Shown: positions 40,038-51,123 of the stretch, piece after piece
Layout of the letters: each line of letters begins with the position of its first letter
Numbering within the stretch: position 1 is the first letter of the stretch
Assembly: GCA_964019335.1 (NCBI GenBank)
Contig: OZ025653.1
Coordinates: forward strand, 728,057 to 792,056
Direction: 5' to 3'
Length of the DNA: 64,000 nucleotides
Origin: Diplonema japonicum
Lineage: Eukaryota; Euglenozoa; Diplonemea; Diplonemida; Diplonemidae
Made by a program: the position numbers and the translations under genes
The notes under the pieces: generated by a model
Seen by the model: only the letters and a program-made list of their open reading frames with translations
Told to the model about the DNA's origin: nothing
Database searches by the model: none

Positions 40038-41876
40038 TCAAATCTCATCGAACGAAGACCCCCGCGACAAGGCTCTCATCTCCAGCTTTTTCACGAAGGT
40101 GGATTTCTCGTTGTCGCCCTTCAAGAGGTCAGCAATCGGTTCAGTGTACTCCCCTTTGTGGAGAGTGTTTTTCAATTGTACCAGGACATCCCTCGGGGTG
40201 TCAGGCGTGACCAGTGTATGGCACATCCCGTAGCTTTCACCCCGCCCTGTACGACCCAGGCGCTGTAGCAGCACCTCCAAAGGCGGGATGTCGTAATTCA
40301 CGACAACGTGCACTGCGTCGAAGTGTATGCCACGCGAGATAAGGTCTGTCGCGACGAGGATCTTGGCAGTGCGTGCACTCATTGCATCCAGGTACAGCTT
40401 GCGCTGGTACTCCATCATGCCCTCGTGCACCATGGCAACAGTGCCGTACGGCAGCAGTGAGTTCAACATGTCGTACAGCAGCTCCACTGAACGCACGTCC
40501 TGTGCAAATATAATGTACTGGTTCCTCTCCAAGGGCAGCACCTCCGTTGTGAACATGTTGGCGATGAATGCTCCACGGTCGACGTCGGGCACCACATGCA
40601 GCCTGTGCCCCACCGAGGGCAACGCACCCTCCCCTCCCACTCTGACGATGACAGGGTTGCTCAGCAGAGCTTCCGCCACGACTGCCGTCTCCGTCGACCA
40701 CGTGGAAGCCACAAGCATCAGTTGCAGGTCGCTTGTTGCTGCCAGTCCTGCAGCGATGTTCTCTTCTTCTTTCTCTCTACGCTTTTTGGAGCGTTTCTTC
40801 TTTCGTTTCTGCATTCCCTCCTCAGGCTTCAGCAACCCCGCCACCTCCGCCAATGCCTCCGAACGTTCCTTCCGCATAACTATCGTTTGCAGGTCGTAGC
40901 AGTACTTCTTCAGCATGTAGTCTGCCTCGTCCACGATCAGGAGCTTCACCTCGTTGAGAGTGATGAGGCCGTCCCGTATGAGCCTCTTCAGACGGAAGGG
41001 CGTGGCGATGATGATGTTGGCGTCCTGGACCAGCTGCCCCTGCTTGCCGGCGACAAGGCCTGCTAGGACACCAGAAGGGTTGCAGAGTTTTTGTGCAAGC
41101 TGGTAAACCTGCCTAGCTAGCTCTACAGTAGGGACAAGGATGAGGACGGTGGGCGAGACGATGCCCTCGTGTGTGTTAGGTGGGAGGTGCTGGCACTTAA
41201 GAATGGCAGGGATAAGGTAGGCAGCTGTCTTCCCACTCCCGGGGGCAGCCAGGGAAACGGTGTCTCGGTTGCTTTGGGAGACCAGCCAGAGGTGGGACTG
41301 GATGGGGGTAGGGTCTTTCCAGCCTTCGCCTTGCAGGGCGAGGGGGAGGAGGGAAGGGGCCTTCAGAGCCTTGAGATCGCTGAAGGCCTTGATGCTAGGG
41401 CGCTTGCCGTCGTCAAGACCCGTGATGCAAACTTCACCCGCCGATGTGGTTGGGGTGAGGTGGCTAGGAGTCACCAGCCCACGGCCCACCTTCCCCGTGC
41501 CGAAGGACCTTTTGAAGGCGTCTATCATTTTCACGGATTTTCGCTTTCGCAGCGAATCAAGTGCCTGCTTGCGGATCATGTCTGCCATGGCTTCCTTAGT
41601 CGCGGTCACATCACGGCTCTGCAGCGCTTCTACTGCCGACCTAGCACCTCTCGTCACATGTGCCTGGTACTGCTTCGACCCTTGTTCTCCATGTTTATTC
41701 ACAGTCCCTTTCAACACCATCTCAGGAGGAGGCTGCATATTCATCTTTTTCATTATCCCGGTGTCACCTGTTGGGGTGAACTCTCCTCTTCTGTTATACC
41801 CATTCCACGCTGGCGTGCCTGATACCGGTAGCTTGGGGTTGGACCATTTGACTCTGATGATCGCTGATTTTCGCAT
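40038..41876 (-). CDS. DEAD-box ATP-dependent RNA helicase (612 aa)
   Basis: ATG at 41876 was chosen since upstream codons are Phe/Pro homopolymer artefacts. Motifs in order: Q motif KDPTPIQ (about 188), Walker A AAPGSGKT (210-217), Ia PTVELARQ, Ib TPFRLKRL, II VDEAD (315-319), III ASTW, IV YIIFAQ, V ATDLISRGIHFD, VI QRLGRTGRG. The core is complete with both RecA domains, plus a 165-residue basic N-extension and a Lys/Arg insert (QKRKKKRSKKRR) after motif II. Several motifs are off-consensus: PTVELA for PTRELA, AST for SAT, SRGIHF for ARGID, and QRLGR for HRIGR. ATPase residues remain. Ribosome biogenesis is likely given the basic tails, but the orthologue cannot be named. No intron was found. 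Confidence 0.9.
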   Translation of the reverse strand: MRKSAIIRVKWSNPKLPVSGTPAWNGYNRRGEFTPTGDTGIMKKMNMQPPPEMVLKGTVNKHGEQGSKQYQAHVTRGARSAVEALQSRDVTATKEAMADMIRKQALDSLRKRKSVKMIDAFKRSFGTGKVGRGLVTPSHLTPTTSAGEVCITGLDDGKRPSIKAFSDLKALKAPSLLPLALQGEGWKDPTPIQSHLWLVSQSNRDTVSLAAPGSGKTAAYLIPAILKCQHLPPNTHEGIVSPTVLILVPTVELARQVYQLAQKLCNPSGVLAGLVAGKQGQLVQDANIIIATPFRLKRLIRDGLITLNEVKLLIVDEADYMLKKYCYDLQTIVMRKERSEALAEVAGLLKPEEGMQKRKKKRSKKRREKEEENIAAGLAATSDLQLMLVASTWSTETAVVAEALLSNPVIVRVGGEGALPSVGHRLHVVPDVDRGAFIANMFTTEVLPLERNQYIIFAQDVRSVELLYDMLNSLLPYGTVAMVHEGMMEYQRKLYLDAMSARTAKILVATDLISRGIHFDAVHVVVNYDIPPLEVLLQRLGRTGRGESYGMCHTLVTPDTPRDVLVQLKNTLHKGEYTEPIADLLKGDNEKSTFVKKLEMRALSRGSSFDEI

Positions 41877-43107
41877 GTTTGCTTCCCTTCGTTCTCCCCC
41901 CTGCCCACCTATGGTTTTATGCTGCTCCGAAAGAAGAGCGAACGAGAAGAGGAAGAAAAAAAAAAAAAACATGAAACATAAGAAAATAAGCTGGAGGGGA
42001 AGGAAGAATGGGGGTGGGGGGTGGGCAGGCATTAGTGCAAAAAAAAAAAAAAAAAAAAAAAAAAAACTGTTTTGGGAAGCTGGTTGGAGGGGCGTAAGGG
42101 GACCACTTGGGATACACGACGACAAGAGGATTTTTTTACAAAAGAAGGGTCTCGTATCTGTGTTATTGGGGAGGGGAATAGGGTATGGCTACCTTCTTTT
42201 TAAGGAAAAAAAAAGTAAAAAGGTAGGAAAACCACAGGGGGGGGGGGGGGTGATCAAAAGAGAAGAGAGAGAAAAAAACCGCAAAAAAAAAAGAAATGAA
42301 AGAGAAAAAAGAGAAAAGAAAATAGAAAAAGAAAAGACAAGGAAGCGAGGTGGAAGAGAGAAAACAAACTATTTTCTATCCTCCCCCCCTCCCCATACTC
42401 CTTTCATTGTCTCCGCTCCTTTTTTTTTCCCCCCTCCTCTTTTTTCCAATCACAGGAATATGGGAAATAATACATAAGAGAAATGTAAAGCATGAAAAAA
42501 AAAGTGGGAAAACAAAGAGTAAGGGGGAACAGGGCACTAAAAAAGGGGGGGGAATAAAAATGAAAAGGGGGAGTTAAGCAGGGTGGCTGGTAAACCCTTT
42601 AGTTGTATTTTCTTTTTGTAAAAGTTACTTTTTCTTTTTTGCATGCCTTCTATATTGTAAAGGTAGTGCGCACTGTTCCAAGAAAAAAAAAGGGGGCGGG
42701 TGAAAAAAAAAGAAAAATGAAAAAAAAACAAGGTTATACAAAAGGTAAACGGAGGTGCTGGGGGAGGGAGAAGGGGGCTGACACCGTGAGGGCCTTTCTT
42801 CATCACTTCCAATTTCAATTCGCTCTTTTTTTAATTCTTTCTCCTTCCTGTTCCCACGGGCAAACTCTATTGACTTCCTTTTTTTTTTTAAATGCTCCTA
42901 ATCTATCGTAGGTTGCCCAATACAGTGGCATTACTTTATGCACTCATTTCCCCTCTCTCTATAACCTCTTTCCCCCCCTTATTGTTCACCTCAGCCCGTT
43001 ATTAAAAAAGAAAAGAAGCGAAAAGAAAAAGGCCCTCGTGGTTTTTTTTTTTTTTTTTTTTTTGTTTTCTTTAAAAAAAAATAAGTAACCCTCAACTGTG
43101 CTCCTTT
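41877..43107. other. Intergenic spacer, 1.2 kb
   Basis: A-rich tract directly upstream (coding strand) of the helicase, then G/A homopolymers and a T run at about 43041-43063. No gene is recognised; frames are Lys/Phe shadows. Confidence 0.55.
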
Positions 43108-43530
43108 CTAGTAACGGTCCGTTGCGTGCTGTATTTTTTTTTCTTTTTTTTTTCTTGCACATACGATCTGCGACGGTGTCCCCTGCGCCTTCACCTTGAA
43201 TAGCGCCTCGATGAGACCCCAGAAGAACTGTTTTTGTATTTTTCCCCCCTCCCCTCCCATAAAAACCCCTTTACATACCATCCCAAGGAAGGCATAGTAC
43301 ACAGTGAAGAGGAGAAGAATGATGCACCAGTTGCCGCACGTGATCTATTATTATTATTATTATTATTATTATTTTGCAAAAAAACACACCCTGCAGAGGC
43401 ATGTGCACTGCCCCTTGCCAGCACCATCAGGGTCGTACAGGTTCTTCTGCCAGTCGGGTCCGCAGAACGACTTCTCCTCCTTCTCGTTGCTGTGGGAGGT
43501 CACCTCATCGTGAACGGGTTCAGTCGACAT
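43108..43530 (-). CDS. Small single-pass membrane protein (96 aa), Na,K-ATPase beta-like N-terminus
   Basis: Four exons: 43530-43390, 43344-43279, 43227-43165 and 43128-43108 (introns 45, 51 and 36 nt). The assembled protein has a 45-residue cytoplasmic-like N-terminus with CGPDWQKNLYDPDGAGKGQC, then one membrane segment GNWCIILLLFTVYYAFLGM joined to FFWGLIEALF, and a short tail ending HATDRY. The spacing of W, Y and small residues around the membrane segment recalls the N-terminus of P-type ATPase beta subunits, but no ectodomain follows, so this is a weak inference. Intron 1 consists largely of an ATA/TAT microsatellite and lacks the AACAC motif. The reading depends wholly on splicing and was missed by frame length alone. 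Confidence 0.55.
43347..43375. repeat. ATT microsatellite inside an intron
   Basis: About nine ATT units make up most of the first intron of the small membrane protein gene. Length variation would not alter the protein. Confidence 0.8.
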
Positions 43531-43647
43531 AATTAGATAAAGAGGTGTTCGTGTCTTGTGAAGTGTTCGTTGGTTGCAGAGAAACGGTAAAAAGAGGATG
43601 TGAAGAAAAAAAAGAAAAAATGAAAAACCCCATGGCAATGATCGTCA

Positions 43648-45912
43648 CTACTCCTCCGTTGCTACCTCGCACTGAAGTGTCGCCAAGTCTTTCGAATACC
43701 TCACGAAGAGTGTTGTGGGTGTGCCAGGCGCCACCTTCACGGGTTTCGGCAGCTGCGACGACGCATCAATAGCTTCGATAAGCTGGTACGCCTGCCCCCA
43801 TGCAGCAGCACGCTGGGGGCCGCCGACACCGGGCTCAGTAGACAGTGCCACTGCGTCGTCATCGTTGAAGGCTTCCCATGTCAGCAGCACGGCGGTGACC
43901 TCGCCAGCCTCCGTCACCTTCACCTCGTACTCAGACTCGACAGGCACGTCGCCTGGTTTTTGTGTAAGGTAGTCAACACTGCAGATGGGTACCCTCTCCG
44001 ATAACTTGGTGTGCACCACAGCGCCCATGTCGATCCCCATCGACTTCGTGAATTGCAGCCCACATGTGTCCTTCAACACGTCGCAAGCCGACAGGTCCAA
44101 CCCCAGCCTGTCCCCCTCCTCGTTGTTGATGCCGGTGATTTCTTTCAAAACCTTGCTGTAGATGAGCGTCGCGTACTGCACCCCCCTCCTTGGCACCACA
44201 TGTTTCACACCAAGACGGTCCCTGGCCTCGGCAACAAATTTCAAACTCCTCTCGCCCAGGAGAAGAGCACCAAAGAGCTCATGCACAATGACATCAGGCT
44301 GCGCACCCTCAAAGTCGTCCTTTGTGATCTCAACAGACACCCTGCTGATGATTCCTGCTTTTTTCTCGAAGTCGTTTCGCGAGATTAAATCGTTGGCGAG
44401 AGATGCTAGCTCGCTGCGCACCTCGCAGCCCACCACCTTCTTGGCGCCCAACTTCGCGGACAGCAAGCTCAAGAGCCCGGCACCTGAACCGATGTCGAAG
44501 ACTACCTTGCCCTCTACGCATTTCGCAAGCCCTCTTTTGTAGAAGGCATTTCTGTCCGTGTCGTTCATCATTGCGTAGTGCCAAGCGTTAAACTGCCCCA
44601 CGGCTCCCTTGCTGTACTCGGTCAGCCTCCTGCACACCCTCAGGGGCTCCTCAACCCCGTAGCCGTACGGCAATCCGTCGTCGGTCTGCGCATCGTCCAC
44701 ACCCGACACAACGCTGCCTACCACACTCTCACTCTCACTGTCACTCTCGTCGCATCCTAGCACCGCATTTGCAGCCATCAAATTGGTCCACTTCACCTTG
44801 CCCTTCTGCACAGTTGCCCTCCACAGGTCACCAAGGGTTGTCTGTCCCTTGTCTACTTCCAGGACACCGCCGAACACGTAGACTGCACCCTTGCAGGACG
44901 TGATGCCAGCGCTGTACCTTGGGGACGGTCGCGCCTTGTCCTCAGGGTCAGAAGACTGTACCTCCTTAAAACTACGCTCGGCGAGGTCGAGGGTCCAAGT
45001 GTCGTTGTGCTGGATGACAACCTTCTTTTTCTTCTTCTTTCCAGTGTCCACAGCAGTTTCTGAAAGCCCACCAAAGAACACAGCCTGGTCCGCTTCAAGC
45101 ATCGTCATCACAATGCCTGACCTTGGGGTGAGCCCATTTCTAGAAAACTCCAGCTCTCTCCAAACAGGAGTAGCTGCGGCAGTGTCAATAACCCACATGT
45201 CACCAAGCGCGTTCCCAGAGCTACTGGTACCGCCATACACGCAGGCGGTGCTTCCAGTAGCCCCTAGGCAGCAGCCGCTCCTTGCTGGCGGCTTTGCGCC
45301 GTCTGCTTTAACAAGTCTGGATGTCGTCTTGTTTTCCGCAGTCGAGGTAACGTGGTACAGGTCGTTGAACTTCTTCAGCTTACTGCCGTTGTCGTGGTAA
45401 CCACCGAAAATGAGGAAAGAGTCCTCCGACACAGCGACCATGCGGCAGGCAGAACGGGAGCTGGGTACCTTGGCGCTTGTGATTTCATTCCACCTAAGGT
45501 GTTCGAGGTCCAGACGCCACAGGTCCCCAAGGTGGAAGATGTCAATCCCGTTCTTCGAGGTGTACTCTCCGCCGTACATGAAAAGTGCCCCATTAACTAA
45601 GCAGCACACGTGCCCATTCCTCGCGCATGGAGCCATCTTCCCAGCGGGTTTCACCTGGTTCCACTCCCCAGCAGGGATGTCGTAGTACAGCACGTCGTCG
45701 TAGTTCATCGTCTCGTCGCCCACGAAGCATTCCCCGCCCAGTACCCACATCTTGTCTGCACCTGATGTGATGGCCGCATTGGCTCGCGGCGACACTTCCT
45801 TCACAACCACGACCTCAGCCTTGTGCTTGTCGTCCTCTGCCGACACGTAGGCACTCAGGAGCGCGTCGTCATCATCTGCCTTGTTAGCTGGCTTCTTTGA
45901 CTTCTTTCCCAT
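43648..45912 (-). CDS. Fusion of KLHDC4-like kelch propeller and protein arginine methyltransferase (754 aa)
   Basis: One intronless frame. The start at 45912 gives MGKKSKK, the KLHDC4-type opening. Residues about 40-420 are a six-bladed kelch propeller: KMWVLGGECF, LFMYGGEYTS, FHLGDLWRLDL, SFLIFGGYHDNGS, AVYVFGGVLEVDKGQTTLGDLW, followed by the acidic DESDSESES end that also follows the propeller in KLHDC4. Residues about 440-754 are a PRMT: FNAWHYAMMNDTDRNAFYKR, VVFDIGSGAGLLSLLSAKLG (SAM-binding motif I), VVGCEV (acidic post-I), VHELFGALLLGE (double-E loop), and WGQAYQLIE near the THW-loop position. Both catalytic glutamates are present. The nearest PRMT type looks like PRMT7/9. KLHDC4 and PRMT are separate genes in the organisms I know, so the kelch part may supply substrates to the methyltransferase. 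Confidence 0.85.
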   Translation of the reverse strand: MGKKSKKPANKADDDDALLSAYVSAEDDKHKAEVVVVKEVSPRANAAITSGADKMWVLGGECFVGDETMNYDDVLYYDIPAGEWNQVKPAGKMAPCARNGHVCCLVNGALFMYGGEYTSKNGIDIFHLGDLWRLDLEHLRWNEITSAKVPSSRSACRMVAVSEDSFLIFGGYHDNGSKLKKFNDLYHVTSTAENKTTSRLVKADGAKPPARSGCCLGATGSTACVYGGTSSSGNALGDMWVIDTAAATPVWRELEFSRNGLTPRSGIVMTMLEADQAVFFGGLSETAVDTGKKKKKKVVIQHNDTWTLDLAERSFKEVQSSDPEDKARPSPRYSAGITSCKGAVYVFGGVLEVDKGQTTLGDLWRATVQKGKVKWTNLMAANAVLGCDESDSESESVVGSVVSGVDDAQTDDGLPYGYGVEEPLRVCRRLTEYSKGAVGQFNAWHYAMMNDTDRNAFYKRGLAKCVEGKVVFDIGSGAGLLSLLSAKLGAKKVVGCEVRSELASLANDLISRNDFEKKAGIISRVSVEITKDDFEGAQPDVIVHELFGALLLGERSLKFVAEARDRLGVKHVVPRRGVQYATLIYSKVLKEITGINNEEGDRLGLDLSACDVLKDTCGLQFTKSMGIDMGAVVHTKLSERVPICSVDYLTQKPGDVPVESEYEVKVTEAGEVTAVLLTWEAFNDDDAVALSTEPGVGGPQRAAAWGQAYQLIEAIDASSQLPKPVKVAPGTPTTLFVRYSKDLATLQCEVATEE

Positions 45913-45978
45913 TGTGACCTGATCCCTGACCTGTGGTGGTTGCGGGGGCACTCTGCGTTGCTTTACAATATAAACAAG

Positions 45979-46765
45979 CTACTCACGAACAACAGGAATC
46001 GGACGGCGCCCGCACTTCTCACGAAGTGGAGAAAGGGCATTGGCCATCTCAGCGGGTACTGGGAAACCATCATAGCTGTGCATCTGCTGCTTGACCCCCC
46101 ACTCTTTTCTCTCCGGCGGCTGGCCCTGTGTGTGTGTGTGATATTTCTAAACGAAGTGTTTTGCATACGTCGAATTTCAGCCGTTCTCTCCTTTTCTGAG
46201 CATTTTCATTTTTTATCTGTTGGCGCTGCTCGTCCCGCCCGAGTATGTTGAGCTCTTTTTCAATAGAGCTCTTTGGCTTCATGCTTGGCCGCGACGGCTG
46301 ATACTCAACCCATGTCCCTGCAATGGGTGGACCTCCTGTGATAATGTTGCACCCCATGGCACCTTTACTTGCAAGATGTTCTCTCCGTGCAACCGCCCGC
46401 TCTTGCGACTTCACTTTGCGTATCTCCCCATGTTCTTGTTCCTGCTGTGTGGGTTCCGCAGCCTGTACCCTCCGTCTGGAAAACCCCTTTGTGAAGCGCG
46501 TCTCTCTCGTTGTTGGCTTCTCCTGCAAACCTATCGCAGGCAGGCTGCTCTTCAGTAACTCTCCTGCGACACTCCCTTTTTTATAAGTTTTCTTCCCAAG
46601 AGGGTCCTGGAATAGGCCAGACTCCCTCGGTTTGAGTAACCGCTTGTGTCCCCATCCTGTTCCCGTGAATGTGGGGTCGAACTTTGCACTGGTTTCATGT
46701 GGGGGGTTCAGCCTAGAGGCAACAGGGAACTGTGCCAAGGCCCCCGCCTGTGCTTGTCGGGCCAT
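45979..46765 (-). CDS. Basic protein of unknown function (247 aa, two exons)
   Basis: Exons 46765-46169 and 46125-45979 (43-nt intron, ending in a CA repeat and CACAG). The intron joins RERLKFD to GQPPERKEWG, giving a compact C-terminus ending PIPVVRE. The internal Met at 46765 (MARQAQAG) is preferred over 46816, because sequence upstream of it looks like leader with a CACACAG. Segments such as FDPTFTGTGWGHKRLLKPRE, TTRETRFTKGFSRRR and SIEKELNILGRDEQRQQIK look like short conserved peptides in a mostly disordered, Lys/Arg-rich protein. Such composition is common in axonemal or microtubule inner proteins, but no family is recognised. It lies 67 nt from the kelch-PRMT start. Confidence 0.6.
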
Positions 46766-46844
46766 GTGTAAGCCTGCTGTGTGGTGAGCATCGCGAACAG
46801 CGAAAGCTATGTACAATGTTACAATTTACTAATCTATACGAACA

Positions 46845-49800
46845 TCATATCTTGAAGGGTTTCTTTTTGGTTGGTTTCCTGTATCTTGCAGAACGTTTCG
46901 GGCGCTCTGCGACAGGCGCTGTATGAGATGTTTGACTAGAAGCTGTGGAAGAGTCCGTGGCCGTGTCTGAGTCCGTGTCGGTTTCGGAGGAATTCGATGA
47001 AGAAGAAGAGGAAGAATAAGAAGGAGAGCGCCGCCTGCTGCGTCTTCTGCGAGGAACGCGGTGTTCGTTGCTCAGCTGCTGTAACTGTAGAAGCAAGTCG
47101 TGTACAGCAAGGGAGTTGTCAGGCGTACTTGCACCTGGCGACTGAGAGGCATAATGGGCCTCATCATTCGCGTAACTAGACCGCTCCAGTTCACCTTGGA
47201 TGAACCGCTTCAGATCCCTTGAAGACATGTCACTTCCGTTGTGTTCCATGAAGCTCTTCAAGACATCAGCAGGGTCGGTCAGCGGCTGCACAGCTTTCGG
47301 CATTTCCACTGGAGCAGAGGTTACCACACTCTGAACAGTTTCCTGAGGCGGCACAGGTGACGACCTTGCTGATGGTATCTCGTTGAGCTGCATCTGTAGC
47401 ACCTCTTGCTGTTGTTCCAATTTTTTCTGCTGAAGCGACAGCTTCTCCTGTTGTACCATTACCTGGCTGTTCATCACTTTTTGTTCCTTTACCAGTTCCT
47501 GCTCTCTGCTTCTGAGAAACGCCTCTCTTTTTTCAAGCTCTTTCCTTTCCTGTCCTACATGGCTCATGTTTACTTCCAACCCAAGTAATTGCTCTTCCCT
47601 CTTCCGTACCACCTCTTCCCTTTGTTTCAAGTTTTCAAGCATTTCGCCTACTTCTTCCTCCACAGCTTCCGCACGCACCTCACTGTCGGTCGACGCTGTT
47701 AGAGCACTGTCGTTCTTCAGCTTAAGGTTGATATTGACTGCAGTGATAGGTGTGCTTACTTTTGTAAAGGCGCCAGGCGACATCTGCCTGCCATCTGGAT
47801 AGTCTATGTTTAAAACATGATCAGGTATTGCATTGGCAGGAGTCTGGTGAGCATCCAGCATGTGTGCCAGGTCATCACTCGACTTGCGGCTCGGTGAGTC
47901 GAGCACATCATCCCACATCATGTCGTCTTTCCCTATGAAATGCGACTCCCTGCCCTGAGGGCTCAGATCCTCTGATTCCACAATGCCTTGCCATGACTCG
48001 TGCACCTTGCTCCTGGGTGACTTTGAGTGCGATCTCCCGAAGACAACTTCAAACGAACCTCGATGCTGGGATTGCGCAGGGGCCTGTAATGTGTGTTCAA
48101 GTTGTATATTGCATACCTGTGGCGAGGTGCGTTCTACACGGGGTGAGCGCTCTCTCGACCTCGACAGGGGTTGCGGCTGTGTTAGGTGCGTGTGTAAGAG
48201 AGGGCATACATGTGGCTCGCTAGCAGTGCGCGCTTGTGGCGACTGTTTTTGCCCTGCACGCATGCTTCGTTCACTTCTTGCACTCACTGTATTCCTGCCC
48301 ATCACTGAGTCCTGCCATTCGCTCAACGGAGTGACATCACGCCTAGCGTCTGACGTTGCACTGTAAGCCATCGACACACGGTCGCGAGGTGCATCAGACT
48401 GTGGACTGGAACGACGTGCTGATGTTCTTTTCTTTGTTACTATTTCAAAAACATCATGCGCTTGGCGTTCTCTGGGTTCCTGTCGTGCCTGGGGTTCAGA
48501 ACTGCTGTGTGTAACAGCAACATCAACCGGTGTTTGCACTACACGTGAAGAATGCTGCTCCTTCATGGGCGGCACTTGCTGTGGCGCTTCCTCTGGTCTC
48601 TGCGACGGTGTCATGCGTGCGACAGGGTGCTCCACCGGCTGGTCTTGCTTTCTGAAAACAGGAACCCCAGGCTTTCTCCCTTCTTTTGTGTACTTAGCTT
48701 TTCCTCGGGGCTGTGAACTGGGCTCCGGCGTCGTTGCCTTAGTTTTTTTTGTGCCCTTTTTTGACGGGACTGCGTTATCATGCTCTTGAGTTTGACTCAG
48801 ATTCTTGTCCACAAGATTTTGGTTTTGATCTTGTTTTCGTTTTCGCTTGGGTCCCTGTTCTTCTTCGTCTCGCCGCCTTGGTGTCCTTTGGTTGCTGATA
48901 GTTTTCCGGGCTTCTTGTAATTTTAGTTCAAGTGCCTGAACAGCAACAGTGCTTTCAGTGAAAGCATTCTGCAACATGTCCTCGAGTCTTGCCTTTTCGC
49001 GCCTCTCCGTTTCAAGTTCTGTCAGGACAGACTCAAGATGGGTCCGCTTGTTGCTGCCAGCATCGCTTGACACATCCGTGGCGACACCACTTTTTGCCTC
49101 AAGGGTTTCATTCCTTGCGCGCAGCTCGCCAACCTCTTTCCGTAATGCATCGAGTTCATGGAGGGTTGTTGCTGTCTCACGGCGCCTGTCCGCCATCTGC
49201 CGCAAGATAGAGCTGCACTCCTGCCACCAGGCGTCACGTGAAGACTCGAGCGCCGCTATCCTCTGCCGCGCTTCTTCACAAGTTGTCTCTGCGATCTCCT
49301 TCGTGCACTCTAAATCATAATTCTCCGTTTCAAGCTCGGCAATCCTCTGCTTCAGCACAGACTCGCGTGCTTCATGTCCCGCCCGCAGCGCCTCCATGTC
49401 CAACGCTACCTCCTCGTACACAGTGCCCTGTACCTCCTGTCGCTTGAGCTCTTCTTCCAGCAGCTGTATTTTGGTTTCGTACCGCTCGTTGTCGCTGCCT
49501 TCCGGTTTCGTTTGACACAAATACGTGACCTCCTCTTGGAGGTTGTTGCACTGCGCCTCAAGTGCCGCGATGGTCTCTGCGTGTAGTTTCTTCTGCCTTT
49601 TTTCATTCTCCGCCGACACTATCAGGTGACGCGACACTTGCACACATCGTGTCTTCCACTCGACGATCTGCTGCAGCATCAGGTCAGCACGACCTATGCA
49701 CTCCTCGAACGACAACGCCTCTGCTTCGTGGTGTTCTAAACCTCCCTGTGTGCGTGTGTGTGTAGTGTCTAGGTCATACCTCAATGGCAACGGCGGTGCG

Positions 49801-50947
49801 TTTGTGCGCATAGGGTGGCTCGGGGGTGGCGGGTGCACGGACTGACTTAGGAGCGTACATTGGGATCACTTCGTGCTCTTTGCGTGCCTTCTCTGCACGC
49901 GCCACTGTGGTTTAGATTGTTTTACAAACACCGCGCCATACCCATCTCAGCAAGTCGGTCCTTTGCTGCTTGCAACTCTACCACCAGTTTGATTTTTACA
50001 CTGGCTTCTTGGTCTTTCTGTTTTTCCAATTCTGCTATGCGTGCCACGAGAGCATCATGAGTTGGTTGCCCATGTTGCTGGGGTGCAGCATCGACAATAA
50101 TGGCCTTAGCACGCACTAAAGAAGGTGGTGCAGGAGCGGGAACAGGAACAGGAACAGGAAGGGGAAGGGATGCCGACACAGGTGTGAGTGTCGGGGTTTT
50201 AGGCAGTCCAGCATAGCTCTTGTGATTGATAGTAGTAGTGGCGTGAAGAGTAGTTTCAAGTTGTTTCACTCTATTTTGCAGTGCTTGCACCTCTGGGTGG
50301 CCAAACACCATCTCATCTGCTTGCTCGTTCCCACGCTCCAGCGCAGCTCTCAGACCGATGATCTCATGCTCCATCCGGGTAGTCTCCACCTGCCTGGCGG
50401 AGACTTCGTCATCTTTCTTTTCGAGGTTGCTCTCCGTTAGCGACAGCTTCATCTCGAGCTCCTCATTCCTCTTCACTGTGGTGACAAGCTCTGCTGCTAG
50501 CTGGTGGCACTTGTTGCCAAGTCTCTCCCGCTGCGTACGCTCCGCCTCGAGGGTGGCGTCGAACGCTGTCCGCTCACGCTCTTGCATTTCCTGTTTATTA
50601 GCTTCAGCGAGTTGTCTCATCAGCTTTGTGAGCTGCTCCTGTCTGTCTTCATACTGCCGTGCACGGAGGGTCGCTTCTGACTTTTGCTTCTCACTGGTTG
50701 TGTATACTTGGTTCATGATACCCACCAAGTCCCCGAGGTCATCACCAGAGAGGGAGGGTGGTGGCAGCACCGCCTCGTCCTTCCCTATACCCTCATGGAA
50801 CTTCACTGTTGCAGGCACGGTGCCGAGAGCACTGCCACTCCTTCTGTTCCTGAACACCGGGGAGAGGGACCCACCACCGTTAAAGACAGGCAGGGACGGG
50901 ACAGGTAGATCATCTGTCTTGCTCGGGCGCTTCCCGTACCCATGCAT
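46845..50947 (-). CDS. Long coiled-coil protein (1321 aa, five exons)
   Basis: Exons: 50947-49942, 49904-49780, 49745-48210, 48176-48117 and 48083-46845 (introns 37, 34, 33 and 33 nt); the sum is exactly divisible by three. The first intron joins AKDRLAEM to VARAEKARKEHE, continuing a heptad pattern and fusing what look like two genes. The two 33-nt introns have no stop in frame and would be read as 11 extra residues each. They show GTATGC and CTAACACAG or AACACACATTACAG. Content: coiled coil about 80-240 and 380-640, a disordered basic/Gln-rich middle with RRDEEEQGPKRKRKQDQ, a second coiled coil about 1070-1180 (QQEKLSLQQKKLEQQQEVLQ) and a C-terminal RRRRSRRRSPS-Ser/Asp-rich stretch. No family is recognised; a centrosomal, flagellar-root or nuclear structural role is possible. 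Confidence 0.75.
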
Positions 50948-51123
50948 CCTGCGGTGTGTACAATTAGTGGCACGGTACGGAGTAATAATAAATTAAGAAA
51001 TCTATATCTGAAAAAAAAAAGGAGGAAAAAAAAAGAAAAGAAAAAAGGAGACTGTAAAAAAAAGGAGAAAAAATATTTAAAAAAAGAAAACAAACAACAC
51101 ATCTAAGGCATTCACCCACGAAG
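50948..51123. other. Short intergenic spacer
   Basis: A-rich on the plus strand. A possible acceptor-like CACACCGCAG lies just upstream (coding strand) of the ATG at 50947, so a leader intron cannot be excluded. Confidence 0.4.

Noticed and set aside
43304-43378. Poly-Tyr or poly-Asn frames at the ATT repeat, and a CRISPR-like periodic array
   Set aside because: The periodicity is a plain trinucleotide microsatellite inside an intron, without spacers.
49742-49838. Start of a separate 997-aa gene (ATG at 49838)
   Set aside because: A 34-nt intron at 49746-49779 lies inside that frame; removing it shifts the upstream reading to a frame continuous with the preceding coiled-coil exon.
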